Assembly (NCBI RefSeq): GCF_003010955.1
Contig: NZ_PGGO01000002.1
Coordinates: 389,280 to 453,279, forward strand
DNA length: 64,000 nucleotides
DNA from: Phyllobacterium brassicacearum
GTDB lineage: Bacteria > Pseudomonadota > Alphaproteobacteria > Rhizobiales > Rhizobiaceae
Direction of reading: 5' to 3'
Positions 9,573-19,763 of the stretch are shown piece by piece (position 1 is the stretch's first letter; every line of letters starts with the position of its first letter). The notes under the pieces were generated by a model. It did no database searches. It worked only from the letters and a program-made list of their open reading frames with translations, and was not told the origin of the DNA. A program made the translations under genes and the position numbers.

Positions 9573-9656
9573 TCACTCCTCCAGCGCAAACAAAACGCGC
9601 GGCGCGGCGATGCCGCGCAGGTTGTGCTCGCCAATGAGGATCAATAGCTGCGTCGT
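9573..9656 (-). pseudogene. Possible C-terminal relic of an adenylate cyclase
   Basis: The minus-strand reading of 9573-9656 gives TTQLLILIGEHNLRGIAAPRVLFALEE and a stop. This resembles the last strand of class III cyclase domains (G-EH-L-(R/K)G-x3-P-x-x-(L/V)-(Y/F)-A). Nothing upstream in this frame continues the domain and the strand runs into the EAL relic on the other strand. It is a short fragment and could be chance. Confidence 0.3.
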
Positions 9657-9659
9657 TTC

Positions 9660-9960
9660 CGCCGGCTATTCTTCGATGTCGTCGCCATGTCGATCGGATC
9701 AAAAATTGATCGTTCCCTCGTCGAGGTGTCGCCGGGTCGACCGACGGTCGCAACGTGGTGCAATCAGTCCTCAGCCTCGCCAGGTCACTTGGGGTGGAGG
9801 TCGTAGCTCAAGGTGTCGAGACAAAAGCGGATCTGCAGGTGTTGCGACAGCTCGGTTATGCCGCCATGCAAGGCTACTACTTTGCGAGCCACGCCGGACA
9901 TCCGATCCAGGTCGCGTGTTCATTGACAGAAGGTGTCGGAGTGCGAAAGCAGGTTCGTCC
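9660..9960 (+). pseudogene. Frameshifted EAL-domain (c-di-GMP phosphodiesterase) relic
   Basis: The reading DGRNVVQSVLSLARSLGV, then EVVAQGVETKADLQVLRQLG and AAMQGYYFA, is the last third of an EAL domain, where E in VAQGVET and QGYYF are hallmark positions. The preceding hallmark (K-I-D-R-S-L-V at about 9702-9722) lies in a different frame, so at least one frameshift separates the two. The N-terminal EAL motif and metal residues are absent. After about 9900 the similarity ends. It cannot make an active phosphodiesterase. Confidence 0.75.
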
Positions 9961-10182
9961 AGCGACGTTACGTGGCATAGATGAACTTTGGCCATCGGAG
10001 GCTCCGTTCTGGCCTCGCGCAAAGGCGCATCATCGATTGCATTGCAATAGCTTGCGTCAACGACCCTTGTCTGATTCATATCCCTTGCTCGGGATGAGCT
10101 GATTTGATTCGTTTCGGTACTCCGTCCGGCATCCCATCCCGTGCCAAACTGTGCCAGTTCGCTGCAGGCAAGGAAGGACACC

Positions 10183-11229
10183 ATGATGTCGAGCAACCCG
10201 AAGCATCCGGAAATCACCGAAATGAAGCCGAATATCACTGTGGTCGGCGTCGGCGGTGGTGGCGGCAATGCCGTCAACAACATGATCCGCGAGGGCCTTC
10301 AGGGAACTGAATTCGTCGTGGCCAATACTGATGCGCAGGCACTGACTATGTCGAAGGCTGCGCGCTTGATTCAGCTCGGGGTAAACCTGACGCAGGGACT
10401 CGGCGCTGGGTCGCAGGCGGAAATTGGTCGGGCCGCCGCCGAGGAAAGCATCGATGAGATCATGGACCATCTGTCGAACACGCACATGTGCTTCGTAACC
10501 GCCGGCATGGGCGGTGGAACTGGGACAGGGGCCGCTCCGGTGATCGCACGGGCAGCACGCGACGCTGGCATATTGACGGTCGCTGTAGTGACGAAGCCAT
10601 TCAATTTCGAAGGGACCCGCCGGATGAAATTCGCAGAGGACGGGCTCAAACTGCTGCGCGACAGCGCAGATACACTCATCGTAATCCCAAATCAGAATCT
10701 TTTCCGCGTTGCGGATGCGTCTACCACGTTCGCTGATGCTTTCGCAACTGCGGACCGCGTACTCTATTCGGGTGTTGCCTGCATAACAGATCTCATGGTT
10801 CGTGAAGGGCTGATCAATCTCGACTTTGCTGACGTTCGGGCGGTGATGCGCGACATGGGCCGCGCCATGATGGGTACAGGGCAGAGTTCAGGAACTGGAA
10901 GGGCGATAGCTGCGGCCGAGGCTGCCATAGCCAATCCGTTACTGGATGTGGCTTCAATGAAGGGTGCCAAAGGCGTTCTGGTATCCATTTCGGGTGGCCG
11001 GGATATGACGTTGTTCGAAGTTGATGAGGCGGCAACGCGGATCCGCGAGGAAGTTGACGACGAAGCCAACATCATTCTTGGTGCCACGTTCGACAACGCT
11101 CTCGAAGGAACGTTCAGGGTCTCGGTGGTTGCTACGGGCATCGATCACACGGATGGAGCGGACTCGGCAGGCTCAATTGCCAATGCCCAGGCAAATATCT
11201 CATTCTTGCCACGGCGCAACACGTTGTAG
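10183..11229 (+). CDS. ftsZ2: Short FtsZ paralogue (FtsZ2)
   Basis: The 348-residue tubulin-like GTPase has the glycine-rich loop [14 protein letters not shown] (20-33), the tubulin signature GGGTGTG (110-116) and the T7 synergy loop NLDFAD (212-217). It should therefore bind GTP and polymerise. It stops at FLPRRNTL, just after the GTPase core. The long linker and the conserved C-terminal peptide that binds FtsA, MinC, ZipA-type partners or FtsEX in main FtsZ proteins are missing. Rhizobia are known to carry such truncated second copies beside a full-length chromosomal ftsZ. AAGGAAGG lies seven bases before the chosen ATG. A GTG at 10141 is in frame but has no ribosome site. Confidence 0.92.
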   Translation: MMSSNPKHPEITEMKPNITVVGVGGGGGNAVNNMIREGLQGTEFVVANTDAQALTMSKAARLIQLGVNLTQGLGAGSQAEIGRAAAEESIDEIMDHLSNTHMCFVTAGMGGGTGTGAAPVIARAARDAGILTVAVVTKPFNFEGTRRMKFAEDGLKLLRDSADTLIVIPNQNLFRVADASTTFADAFATADRVLYSGVACITDLMVREGLINLDFADVRAVMRDMGRAMMGTGQSSGTGRAIAAAEAAIANPLLDVASMKGAKGVLVSISGGRDMTLFEVDEAATRIREEVDDEANIILGATFDNALEGTFRVSVVATGIDHTDGADSAGSIANAQANISFLPRRNTL

Positions 11230-11309
11230 CGACGTACCAGCCAATCGGACTTGGCCCAAGTTCATGGGTTCGCCAACGGCGACCTGTGAGAAAATTGAAA
11301 AGAGAGTAA

Positions 11310-11374
11310 GGCAGGAACGATGCCCTTGTGCAGCAGGTTTCGCGGAGTATCCGCTATCCGCAGCCGTTCCTGCC
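11310..11374. repeat. Long intergenic inverted repeat downstream of ftsZ2
   Basis: The arms GGCAGGAACG (11310-11319) and CGTTCCTGCC (11365-11374) are perfect 10-base complements. Between them is a smaller hairpin, GCGGA-GTA-TCCGC (11342-11354). The region 11230-11564 has no gene. This nested structure is its only visible feature. No T-run follows, so it is not a standard intrinsic terminator. It could be a mobile intergenic palindrome of the kind common in rhizobia, or part of a small RNA. Confidence 0.5.
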
Positions 11375-11564
11375 GGCTGGCTCCGCGGCATCGTGTTTTT
11401 CGTCGATGAAGGCGCCGGTTGACCGGTGGCCCTGTTGCCGCTGATATAAGCAGAGATTCAAGGTCGCTGTTCGCACAATGTCATAAGGTGGGCGAGAGCA
11501 TTGCTATAGGAGGGTCCGTTTTGGGTCATCGACGAGTGACGTACCCGCGGATGTACATGTTGTC

Positions 11565-12365
11565 GTGAGCGCTGCAAAGCTCCTGCTCATCGTGTCGCTG
11601 ATAGCGGCCCTCGCCTATGTGTCGCTCGTCGGCCTGATGTATCTTTCGCAGCGCGCACTCCTCTATCCCGGTGCCAGCGCGACGCCTGCTCCAGAGCATG
11701 CGAATTGGGGCGAAAACGTAGCCATCAAGACGCCCGACGGGGAGACGCTTCATGGTCTCTATGGCCAGGGCGAACCCAGCAAGCCGGCGGTGCTGTTCTT
11801 TCTCGGAAACGCTGACCGGATAAGTAACTACGGCTTCCTCGCTCAGGCACTGGCCGCGCGAGGTATTGGCCTGCTGGCGATTTCCTATCGCGGCTATCCG
11901 GGTTCGACCGGTTCGCCGAGCGAGCACGGGCTACTGACCGACGGCATTGCTGCGTTCGACTGGCTGTCGGTACGTTCCGAAAGCGAGATCGTTGTGCTAG
12001 GCCAGTCGCTGGGCAGCGGCGTCGCCGTCAGCACGGCCGGGCATAGACCGGCTGCCGCCGTCATCCTTGTGTCCGCCTACCTGTCGGTCCTGTCGCTCGC
12101 CCAGATGCACTACCCATTCGTTCCGGTTGCGCTACTTATCAAGGATCCCTACCGCTCAGATCTCAAAATAGCGAAGGTGAGGCAACCGAAGCTGTTCATT
12201 CATGGCCGGTTTGACGACATCATCCCGTTGTCTTCTGGCGAGGCGCTATATCGCACCGCTCCCGAACCCAAACAGATACTGATCTACGACGGGTCTGGCC
12301 ATAATGATATTTGGGACGCCCGTATGGTTGACGACGTGATCCGCTTTATAGAGGCGCTGAAATAA
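11565..12365 (+). CDS. Membrane-anchored alpha/beta hydrolase (ABHD13/BEM46-like)
   Basis: The 266-residue protein has one N-terminal membrane helix (LLLIVSLIAALAYVSLVGLM), so the enzyme domain probably faces the periplasm. The fold motifs are FLGNADRISNY (oxyanion region), the nucleophile elbow GQSLGSG, the acid in GRFDDIIP and the base in GSGHNDI. This gives a full Ser-Asp-His triad. The family is the BEM46/ABHD13 serine hydrolases, whose substrates are mostly unknown. The start is GTG at 11565. An upstream AGGAGG at 11508-11513 is too far away to be its ribosome site, so the start is uncertain. It stands alone between ftsZ2 and the riboswitch. Confidence 0.85.
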   Translation: MSAAKLLLIVSLIAALAYVSLVGLMYLSQRALLYPGASATPAPEHANWGENVAIKTPDGETLHGLYGQGEPSKPAVLFFLGNADRISNYGFLAQALAARGIGLLAISYRGYPGSTGSPSEHGLLTDGIAAFDWLSVRSESEIVVLGQSLGSGVAVSTAGHRPAAAVILVSAYLSVLSLAQMHYPFVPVALLIKDPYRSDLKIAKVRQPKLFIHGRFDDIIPLSSGEALYRTAPEPKQILIYDGSGHNDIWDARMVDDVIRFIEALK

Positions 12366-12374
12366 GGCGGCACA

Positions 12375-12509
12375 TCAAGGGCCACACGCTGCCGCGGCAT
12401 AGTCCTGGCTTCCCCATCGATGGCAGCGATGGTTGGGGCAAGGCATTTGAAGACGCGCCAGCGCACGGCCGCACTTGTGCCATTGCGCGAAAGCGATACA
12501 CCGGGACAC
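12375..12509 (-). CDS. Possible 44-residue Cys/His-rich peptide downstream of the riboswitch
   Basis: Directly after the cobalamin riboswitch, a minus-strand frame opens with GTG at 12507-12509 and ends with TGA at 12375-12377. It would encode 44 residues with an unusual content of metal-type ligands. There are five cysteines (residues 4, 13, 24, 29 and 42) and three histidines (11, 27 and 30), including CPNHRCH. I know no family that matches. It could be a small cobalamin-controlled metal-binding peptide, the remnant of a lost target gene, or a chance frame. A second frame here (12284-12466, 60 codons) has no such pattern. Confidence 0.25.
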   Translation of the reverse strand: MSRCIAFAQWHKCGRALARLQMPCPNHRCHRWGSQDYAAAACGP

Positions 12510-12532
12510 CCCGCCCGTGGACGATACTTATC

Positions 12533-12715
12533 GCGGCAGGTCTCCTGGCTTACGGGTCATCATCTCTGCTCTGTCTTCCCAGGACATTCGCGTCCCAGTG
12601 ACATTGTTGAACAGAAACTCATCGCTTACAGTTGCGGGGGCAGCTTCGGCATCGATACGCTCGTCTTCACCGAATTCCCTCTTAGCTCCGGATGCGAATC
12701 CGGAGAACCACGATC
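12533..12715 (-). promoter_or_regulatory. Cobalamin (adenosylcobalamin) riboswitch
   Basis: The minus strand shows the whole conserved core in order. From 5' to 3' these are GGTTCTCCGGATTCGCATCC, AAGAGGGAATTCGGTGAA, CCGAAGCTGCCCCCGCAACT, GTAAGCG, GTCACTGGG, TGGGAAGAC and the B12 box GCCAGGAGACCTGCC (about 12535-12549). These are the invariant blocks of B12-sensing riboswitches, which usually shut down vitamin B12 transport, synthesis or B12-independent isozymes when the cofactor is plentiful. Reading continues leftwards, but the next gene there (11565-12365) is on the opposite strand. No known B12 gene follows. Confidence 0.9.
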
Positions 12716-13117
12716 AAACGACTATGGAGGCAACATACGCCGCGGTCAATACACATAAAGAAATGCTTATATCGCTATGTTTGCGTTATTGCGATTCGTG
12801 GGCAGAAATTGGCTTCCGTACCTTAGTGGCAGTTGCTATCTGTTGCCTGTCCCTGTCCCTGGCGCTGGAATCTGGCTACATGGAGCCCCTCCGCATGACG
12901 CTTGCCGCTGCGGATCCCCTTCCAGACGAGATAGGGTGTTTGCGCCCTCCCCTGACGACATCGCGATGTGCCAAGGTTGTCGTGCGTCAATCCGCCGATC
13001 AAATGGAAAGAGACGTGGGGCATCCAAAGACGCCCCAAGCTGTTCTTCGCAATCACATGGGACGGGGTCCGTTGAAAAGGATTTCTCGCTGCGCACTATT
13101 GCAGGCTAATGCACACA
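12716..13117. other. Gene-free stretch
   Basis: Neither strand gives a convincing gene between the riboswitch and the cold-shock gene. The frames that remain open (plus 12475-13185, plus 12777-13109, minus 12823-13056) overlap each other and match no family I know. One of them runs antisense through the riboswitch. The riboswitch promoter should lie at the left end of this stretch, but I could not pick convincing -35 and -10 boxes. Confidence 0.5.
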
Positions 13118-13327
13118 TCAGAGCGCACTCAACTGATCCGCCGATGTCTTGCCTGATCTCTTGTCCTGCACAAGCTCGTAACTGACCTTCTGACCATCAT
13201 TGAGGCCGCGCAATCCGGCGCGCTCAACCGCAGAAATATGCACAAACACGTCTGCCCCACCGTCATCGGGCTGGATAAAGCCAAATCCCTTTGTCGAATT
13301 GAACCATTTAACTGTGCCTTTGGCCAT
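13118..13327 (-). CDS. Cold-shock domain protein (CspA family)
   Basis: The 69-residue product begins [18 protein letters not shown] and carries both RNA-binding motifs of the cold-shock domain, KGFGFI (RNP1) and DVFVHIS (RNP2). These small beta-barrel proteins melt RNA secondary structure, act as transcription antiterminators and often have long 5' leaders. I chose the internal ATG because GGGAGGG lies just upstream and the family starts here. A longer frame to 13408 would add 27 unrelated residues. It stands alone. About 80 bases of possible leader separate it from the gene to the right. Confidence 0.94.
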   Translation of the reverse strand: MAKGTVKWFNSTKGFGFIQPDDGGADVFVHISAVERAGLRGLNDGQKVSYELVQDKRSGKTSADQLSAL

Positions 13328-13407
13328 GTGAACCCTCCCGTCGCAATACCAAGCAACACATCGATAGCGCGATAAGCCGACCTTCACAATAACGTCGTTC
13401 AATATCA

Positions 13408-13671
13408 TCAGACGACTCGAAATCGAGTCCCGTTGATAAATGTTCCTTTGGAAATGCCGATGATAAGTGTTTGCCGGATTCTGATCGGTTCCTCAGGTCT
13501 ACAATCCCCACAATGCGGTAGAGCCTCTTGTGATCTCGCCGCATCGGCTTGCGGGTCAGCAGTCTGGGAATGCGCTGCGGTAACGTTCGCTGCCGCAGCC
13601 ATTGTTCCCGCCGCCAGCAGCAGGCCCCGACGGTTGAGTTGGAGTGTTTGCTTCGTTGTCACGTCGTTCAT
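13408..13671 (-). CDS. Small protein with Tat-type signal, probably a truncated remnant
   Basis: The 87-residue product starts [19 protein letters not shown] and has a twin-arginine signal ([21 protein letters not shown]). About 50 residues follow with no recognised domain, among them PHCGDC. A signal this strong on so short a mature part suggests the front end of a Tat-exported redox enzyme or hydrolase that lost its body, although a genuine small exported protein with a CxxC pair is possible. It lies 34 bases after the FMN-binding protein gene and would be the last gene of that minus-strand operon. Confidence 0.45.
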   Translation of the reverse strand: MNDVTTKQTLQLNRRGLLLAAGTMAAAANVTAAHSQTADPQADAARSQEALPHCGDCRPEEPIRIRQTLIIGISKGTFINGTRFRVV

Positions 13672-13705
13672 TCCTCTTGCTGTGAAATCGAGAGGGCACT
13701 GGCCT

Positions 13706-14092
13706 TCAGCCTTTGCGAGCCGCCTGCCGCTTGATCTGCTCAATGGCGTCATTGAAGCCTTTCGGAGTGCCGCTTGATCCTGCGAGTTTTCCAACCTTCA
13801 CTTGATCGATGGGCTTTCCGATAACGACCGTCGGAACGGCCGCGGCGAAGCGCCATTGCAGTTCCAGCGATTCAGGAACATACGCATGCGGCGTGATCGT
13901 CAAAGCCGTAATGACCCCGTCTGTCAGGGTTGCCTTGACCGTGATAGGCGACGGCTGTCCGCCGTACTCTCCCGTCGCCGTGTAGACGCCATCGGAATAC
14001 TGGGAGGATTTGCGTCCCTGAGCTTCCGCCGTCGAGGAGACCAGCAACGTCAGGGCCGATGCAAAGATTGCGTTTATGGTTTCGTTGCCCAT
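13706..14092 (-). CDS. Exported FMN-binding domain protein (ApbE substrate)
   Basis: The 128-residue product has a signal peptide (cleavage likely after SSTAEA, about residue 24) and one FMN-binding domain (QYSDGVYTATGEYGG, then TVKATLTDGVITALTI). Near the C-terminus AGSSGTPKGFNDAI occupies the place of the S/T-G-A-T flavinylation motif of this family. Here the threonine directly follows SG. Known members receive FMN covalently on that threonine from ApbE, and the gene lies 13 bases after apbE. It probably acts as a periplasmic flavin electron carrier. I chose this ATG because the signal peptide begins here; longer in-frame starts would run into apbE. Confidence 0.85.
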   Translation of the reverse strand: MGNETINAIFASALTLLVSSTAEAQGRKSSQYSDGVYTATGEYGGQPSPITVKATLTDGVITALTITPHAYVPESLELQWRFAAAVPTVVIGKPIDQVKVGKLAGSSGTPKGFNDAIEQIKRQAARKG

Positions 14093-14105
14093 TTCAGTTC
14101 CTTTC

Positions 14106-14984
14106 TCAGGTGAAGACTTCCCCGTCGAAATTGTCGGAGACTTCCGCCCTGCCGTCCGCGAACATGCGGACGAAGGCGAAGTCGAAATGTGGTCTGAGCC
14201 GGGACGCTGGCACAAAAAACAGGGCTGTTGCCAGACCGTCGGCGGCCGCCGTGTCGCCGGCGACGACCCAGGTCGCAAGGACATCGTGGACCGGCGCGCC
14301 GGTCCGGCCGTCGAGGACGTGATGGAGGCCGACTCCCCATCTCCGCCGGTTGATTGCCGAGGCGCAGAGTGATGCATTCCGCAGGTGCGCGATGCCGACG
14401 ACCATCTTCGGATCGAGCGGGTGTTCCAGACCGACATCAAGGGTTTCGTCGCCCCGATGCGTCATGTCACCGCTGGCGTCGATGGTGAATTCTTCGATGC
14501 CATCCATCACCAGCAGGCGCGAGGTCAGATCGACGAGATGGCCTTTGCCGATTGCTCCGAGATCAATGACGACAGGCCGCTGCGTGACGATGGCCGAACC
14601 GTGACGGACGACGTCACGTGACCACACTGGTCTTCGAACGACATCGGCGACGATAGTCCCTGACGAAGGCACCAGGGAATAATGCTTGTCGTAGCCAAGC
14701 AGTTCGAGATCACGGCCGACCAAGGGATCAACCGCGCCGTCTGTGGCTTGGTGAAGACGATCGTAGAGATCAAACATCCGGGCGCCGCTCGATGGAAACT
14801 CGAATGTCCCGCCATTCTTGGCTTCCGCGATCCGGGAAATTACAGAGTCTTCCCGGAACCGCGAATAAACAGCATCGAACTGTTCGGCGAAGTCCAGAAT
14901 GCGTCGCTTCGTTTCAAAGCCAAGCGGGGACGTCGCGTTGATTTCCCAGGACGTGCCAATGGCATCGAAATTGAAGCGGGACAT
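14106..14984 (-). CDS. apbE: FAD:protein FMN transferase ApbE
   Basis: The 292-residue product is an ApbE-family flavin transferase. It moves FMN from FAD to a threonine of target proteins, usually outside the cytoplasm and with magnesium. Visible motifs are the early MGTSWEI-like segment (FDAIGTSWEINAT), DLGAIGKGHLVD, FTIDASGDMTHRG and GWGVGLHHVLDGRTGAPV-type C-terminal residues (HHVLDGRTGAPVHDV). No signal peptide is evident, which is unusual because many relatives are exported. It lies between the aldo/keto reductase and its likely substrate protein, with gaps of 13 bases on each side, so one operon is likely. Confidence 0.9.
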   Translation of the reverse strand: MSRFNFDAIGTSWEINATSPLGFETKRRILDFAEQFDAVYSRFREDSVISRIAEAKNGGTFEFPSSGARMFDLYDRLHQATDGAVDPLVGRDLELLGYDKHYSLVPSSGTIVADVVRRPVWSRDVVRHGSAIVTQRPVVIDLGAIGKGHLVDLTSRLLVMDGIEEFTIDASGDMTHRGDETLDVGLEHPLDPKMVVGIAHLRNASLCASAINRRRWGVGLHHVLDGRTGAPVHDVLATWVVAGDTAAADGLATALFFVPASRLRPHFDFAFVRMFADGRAEVSDNFDGEVFT

Positions 14985-14997
14985 TGCAAAGCTCCGG

Positions 14998-17450
<2,453 letters not shown>

Positions 17451-17577
17451 GCCTATTCCAGTTCAGATGCAACGGGGACCTTTGTCGACCACGCTTTTTG
17501 CTGACTGGAATCTAGTGTTTGCGGCAGCTTTCGATTAGTGGCTATAATCAGCATGAACCTATAAGCTGGGATAATGA

Positions 17578-18471
17578 ATGCCGCAGGAAAATTTCAACGA
17601 TCTCGTCGCCTTCGTCGCCGTTGCCCGCGAAGAGAGTTTCACAAGAGCGGCGGTGAAGCTCGGTGTCTCGCAGTCGGCGCTGAGCCAGACGGTGCGCAGC
17701 CTTGAAGAAAGGCTCGGCATTAGGCTGCTCACCCGAACGACGCGGCGCGTGTCGCCCACTCCGGCAGGGGAGCGCCTCCTTCAAACAGCAGGCCCGCGGT
17801 TTGAGGAAATCCAGGCGGAGCTGTCGGCCTTGAGCGAAATGCGCGACAAGCCCGCTGGTACGATCCGCATCACGGCAGGCGAGCACGCGGCGATCTCAGT
17901 CCTTGCCCCGGCACTCGATAAATTCCTTCCCGAAAACCCTGATGTCAACGTCGAGATCACCGTCGATTACGGCCTGACCGATATCGTCGCCGAGCGATAC
18001 GACGCAGGCGTCCGTCTCGGAGAACAGGTTGCGAAAGACATGATTGCGGTTCGAATAGGGCCGCCAATGCGTATGGCCGTCGTGGGTGCGCCGTCCTATT
18101 TTCGTCTTAACCCATGGCCGGAAAAACCGCAGGACCTGACCGTCCATAACTGCATTCAGATACGCATGCCGACCTACGGAAACATCTTCGCCTGGGAATT
18201 TGAGAAGGACGGATACGAACTCAAAGTCAGGGTCGACGGACAGCTCGTCTTCAACAACATGGCGATGCGACGCGATGCGGCATTGAGAGGTCTCGGCCTT
18301 GCCTACATGCCGGAAGACCAGGTCCAGGACCTGATCGATGACGGCAAACTCGTCCGGGTGCTGGAGGACTGGTGCGAGCCGTTCCCCGGTTATCACCTCT
18401 ATTACCCGAACCGGCGGCACGCCTCCCCAGCGTTTGCACTTGTGTTGGAAGCTCTTCGTTTTAGGGGTTAA
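17578..18471 (+). CDS. LysR-family transcriptional regulator
   Basis: The 297-residue protein has the N-terminal winged helix-turn-helix of the CrgA/DsdC-like LysR branch (ESFTRAAVKLGVSQSALSQTVRSLEERLG) [helix at residues 20-50]. The effector domain begins at about residue 90 (GTIRITAGEHAAI). It stands between the divergent MFS operon and the plus-strand hydrolase operon and probably controls both. Candidate inducers are compounds handled by the reductase, hydrolase and efflux genes, but the sequence does not reveal which. Confidence 0.92.
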   Translation: MPQENFNDLVAFVAVAREESFTRAAVKLGVSQSALSQTVRSLEERLGIRLLTRTTRRVSPTPAGERLLQTAGPRFEEIQAELSALSEMRDKPAGTIRITAGEHAAISVLAPALDKFLPENPDVNVEITVDYGLTDIVAERYDAGVRLGEQVAKDMIAVRIGPPMRMAVVGAPSYFRLNPWPEKPQDLTVHNCIQIRMPTYGNIFAWEFEKDGYELKVRVDGQLVFNNMAMRRDAALRGLGLAYMPEDQVQDLIDDGKLVRVLEDWCEPFPGYHLYYPNRRHASPAFALVLEALRFRG

Positions 18472-18592
18472 CGCGCTCATCAACCGTTTGTGATTAAGAA
18501 GCCAGGCTAATGGCCTCAATCGGAAATAGGTGTCTAATGCTCATAAAGAGGTTCGCGTAGGCTTTATCCACTCAACCACGAGAAGGATGAAC

Positions 18593-19675
18593 ATGAAGCC
18601 TCCGATAAAGACCCTCGCGCTTGCTCTAATGTTTTCGACCCAGCTCATCGCCGGTTCGGCCTTTGCGCAGAACGGATCGAAACCAGAGCCTCTCGTTATC
18701 CAGGATCAGGGAAGCTTTGCGGTCGGCGGAAGCGTGGCGACCACCCCGGGAACCTACAACAACAACGCGCCCTCGGCGGAAGGCCAAAGCCTGCATGGGG
18801 ATCACGCCTACGTCTTCTATCAGGTGCCAGAGAAGCCAAAGCCGCTTCCCATCGTCATGCTGCACGGGGCCTACCAGTCCGCAAGGAGCTGGGAAACGAC
18901 GCCGGACGGCCGCGAGGGATTTCAGAACCTCTTTCTGCGCCGAGGTTATTCGACCTATCTCGTCGACCAGCCACGCCGTGGTCGCGCAGGCAACAGCACC
19001 GTCGCCACGACGATCGAACCGACACCATACGACCAGCTCTTCTTCGACCAGTTCCGCATAGGCAAATGGCCGGACTATTTCGACAACGTCCAGTTCGACC
19101 GCGATCCTGAGGCGCTTGACCAGTTCTTCCGCTCGGTCACGCCGAACACGGGACCGTTCGACGCGAATGTCATCGCCACCTCGATGTCAGCGCTGTTCGA
19201 CAGGATCGGTAACGGCATTCTGTTCACCCATTCCCAGGCCGGCGGCCCAGGGTGGCTAACGGCGATCAAGAACCCGAACGTCAAGGGGATCGTCGCACTC
19301 GAGCCCGGCAGCGGATTTATCTTCCCAGAGGGAGAGGTTCCGGCGGACATGCCAAGCGCGGCCGGAACCCTCAAAGGCGAAGCCGTCTCCGCCGCAGACT
19401 TTGAGAAACTGACGCGTCTGCCGATCGTGGTCTACTACGGCGACAACTTCCCCACTGAGCCGACCACAGAGCGCGGCCAGGACAACTGGCGTGTGCGGTT
19501 GGCGATGGCGAAGCTATGGGTCGACACGGTCAACAAGCATGGCGGCGACGCGACGCTCGTTCACCTCCCGGAGATCGGAATCAAGGGCGGCACGCATTTC
19601 CTGATCTCGGACCTGAACAATGTCGAGATCGCCGATCAGGTCTCGAAATTCCTCGCCGACAAGAAGCTCGACTGA
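18593..19675 (+). CDS. Exported alpha/beta hydrolase (esterase-like)
   Basis: The 360-residue product starts MKPPIKTLALALMF and has a Sec signal peptide ending in GSAFAQ. The mature part is an alpha/beta hydrolase: VMLHGAYQSARSWETT (oxyanion region), YLVDQPRRGRAG, nucleophile serine in LFTHSQAGGPGW, acid near VVYYGDNFP and histidine in GGTHFLIS. The family includes uncharacterised secreted esterases of proteobacteria. I chose this ATG because GAGAAGG lies six bases upstream; another ATG lies six bases earlier. It follows the LysR gene on the same strand and is the first of six genes, nearly all exported. Confidence 0.85.
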   Translation: MKPPIKTLALALMFSTQLIAGSAFAQNGSKPEPLVIQDQGSFAVGGSVATTPGTYNNNAPSAEGQSLHGDHAYVFYQVPEKPKPLPIVMLHGAYQSARSWETTPDGREGFQNLFLRRGYSTYLVDQPRRGRAGNSTVATTIEPTPYDQLFFDQFRIGKWPDYFDNVQFDRDPEALDQFFRSVTPNTGPFDANVIATSMSALFDRIGNGILFTHSQAGGPGWLTAIKNPNVKGIVALEPGSGFIFPEGEVPADMPSAAGTLKGEAVSAADFEKLTRLPIVVYYGDNFPTEPTTERGQDNWRVRLAMAKLWVDTVNKHGGDATLVHLPEIGIKGGTHFLISDLNNVEIADQVSKFLADKKLD

Positions 19676-19763
19676 ACCCCGACGGGCGACATCATTGCGC
19701 TGCCCGTGATGAAAGCGACCGAAGTTCCGACATCGGAATATTCCGTCCACCAGGAGTATCGAT

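Noticed and set aside
11526..11927. 133-codon minus-strand frame as the riboswitch target
   Set aside because: It is antisense to the hydrolase gene, starts about 600 bases from the riboswitch and has no recognisable domain.
12475..13185. 236-codon plus-strand frame
   Set aside because: It runs antisense through the cobalamin riboswitch and into the cold-shock gene, and matches no family.
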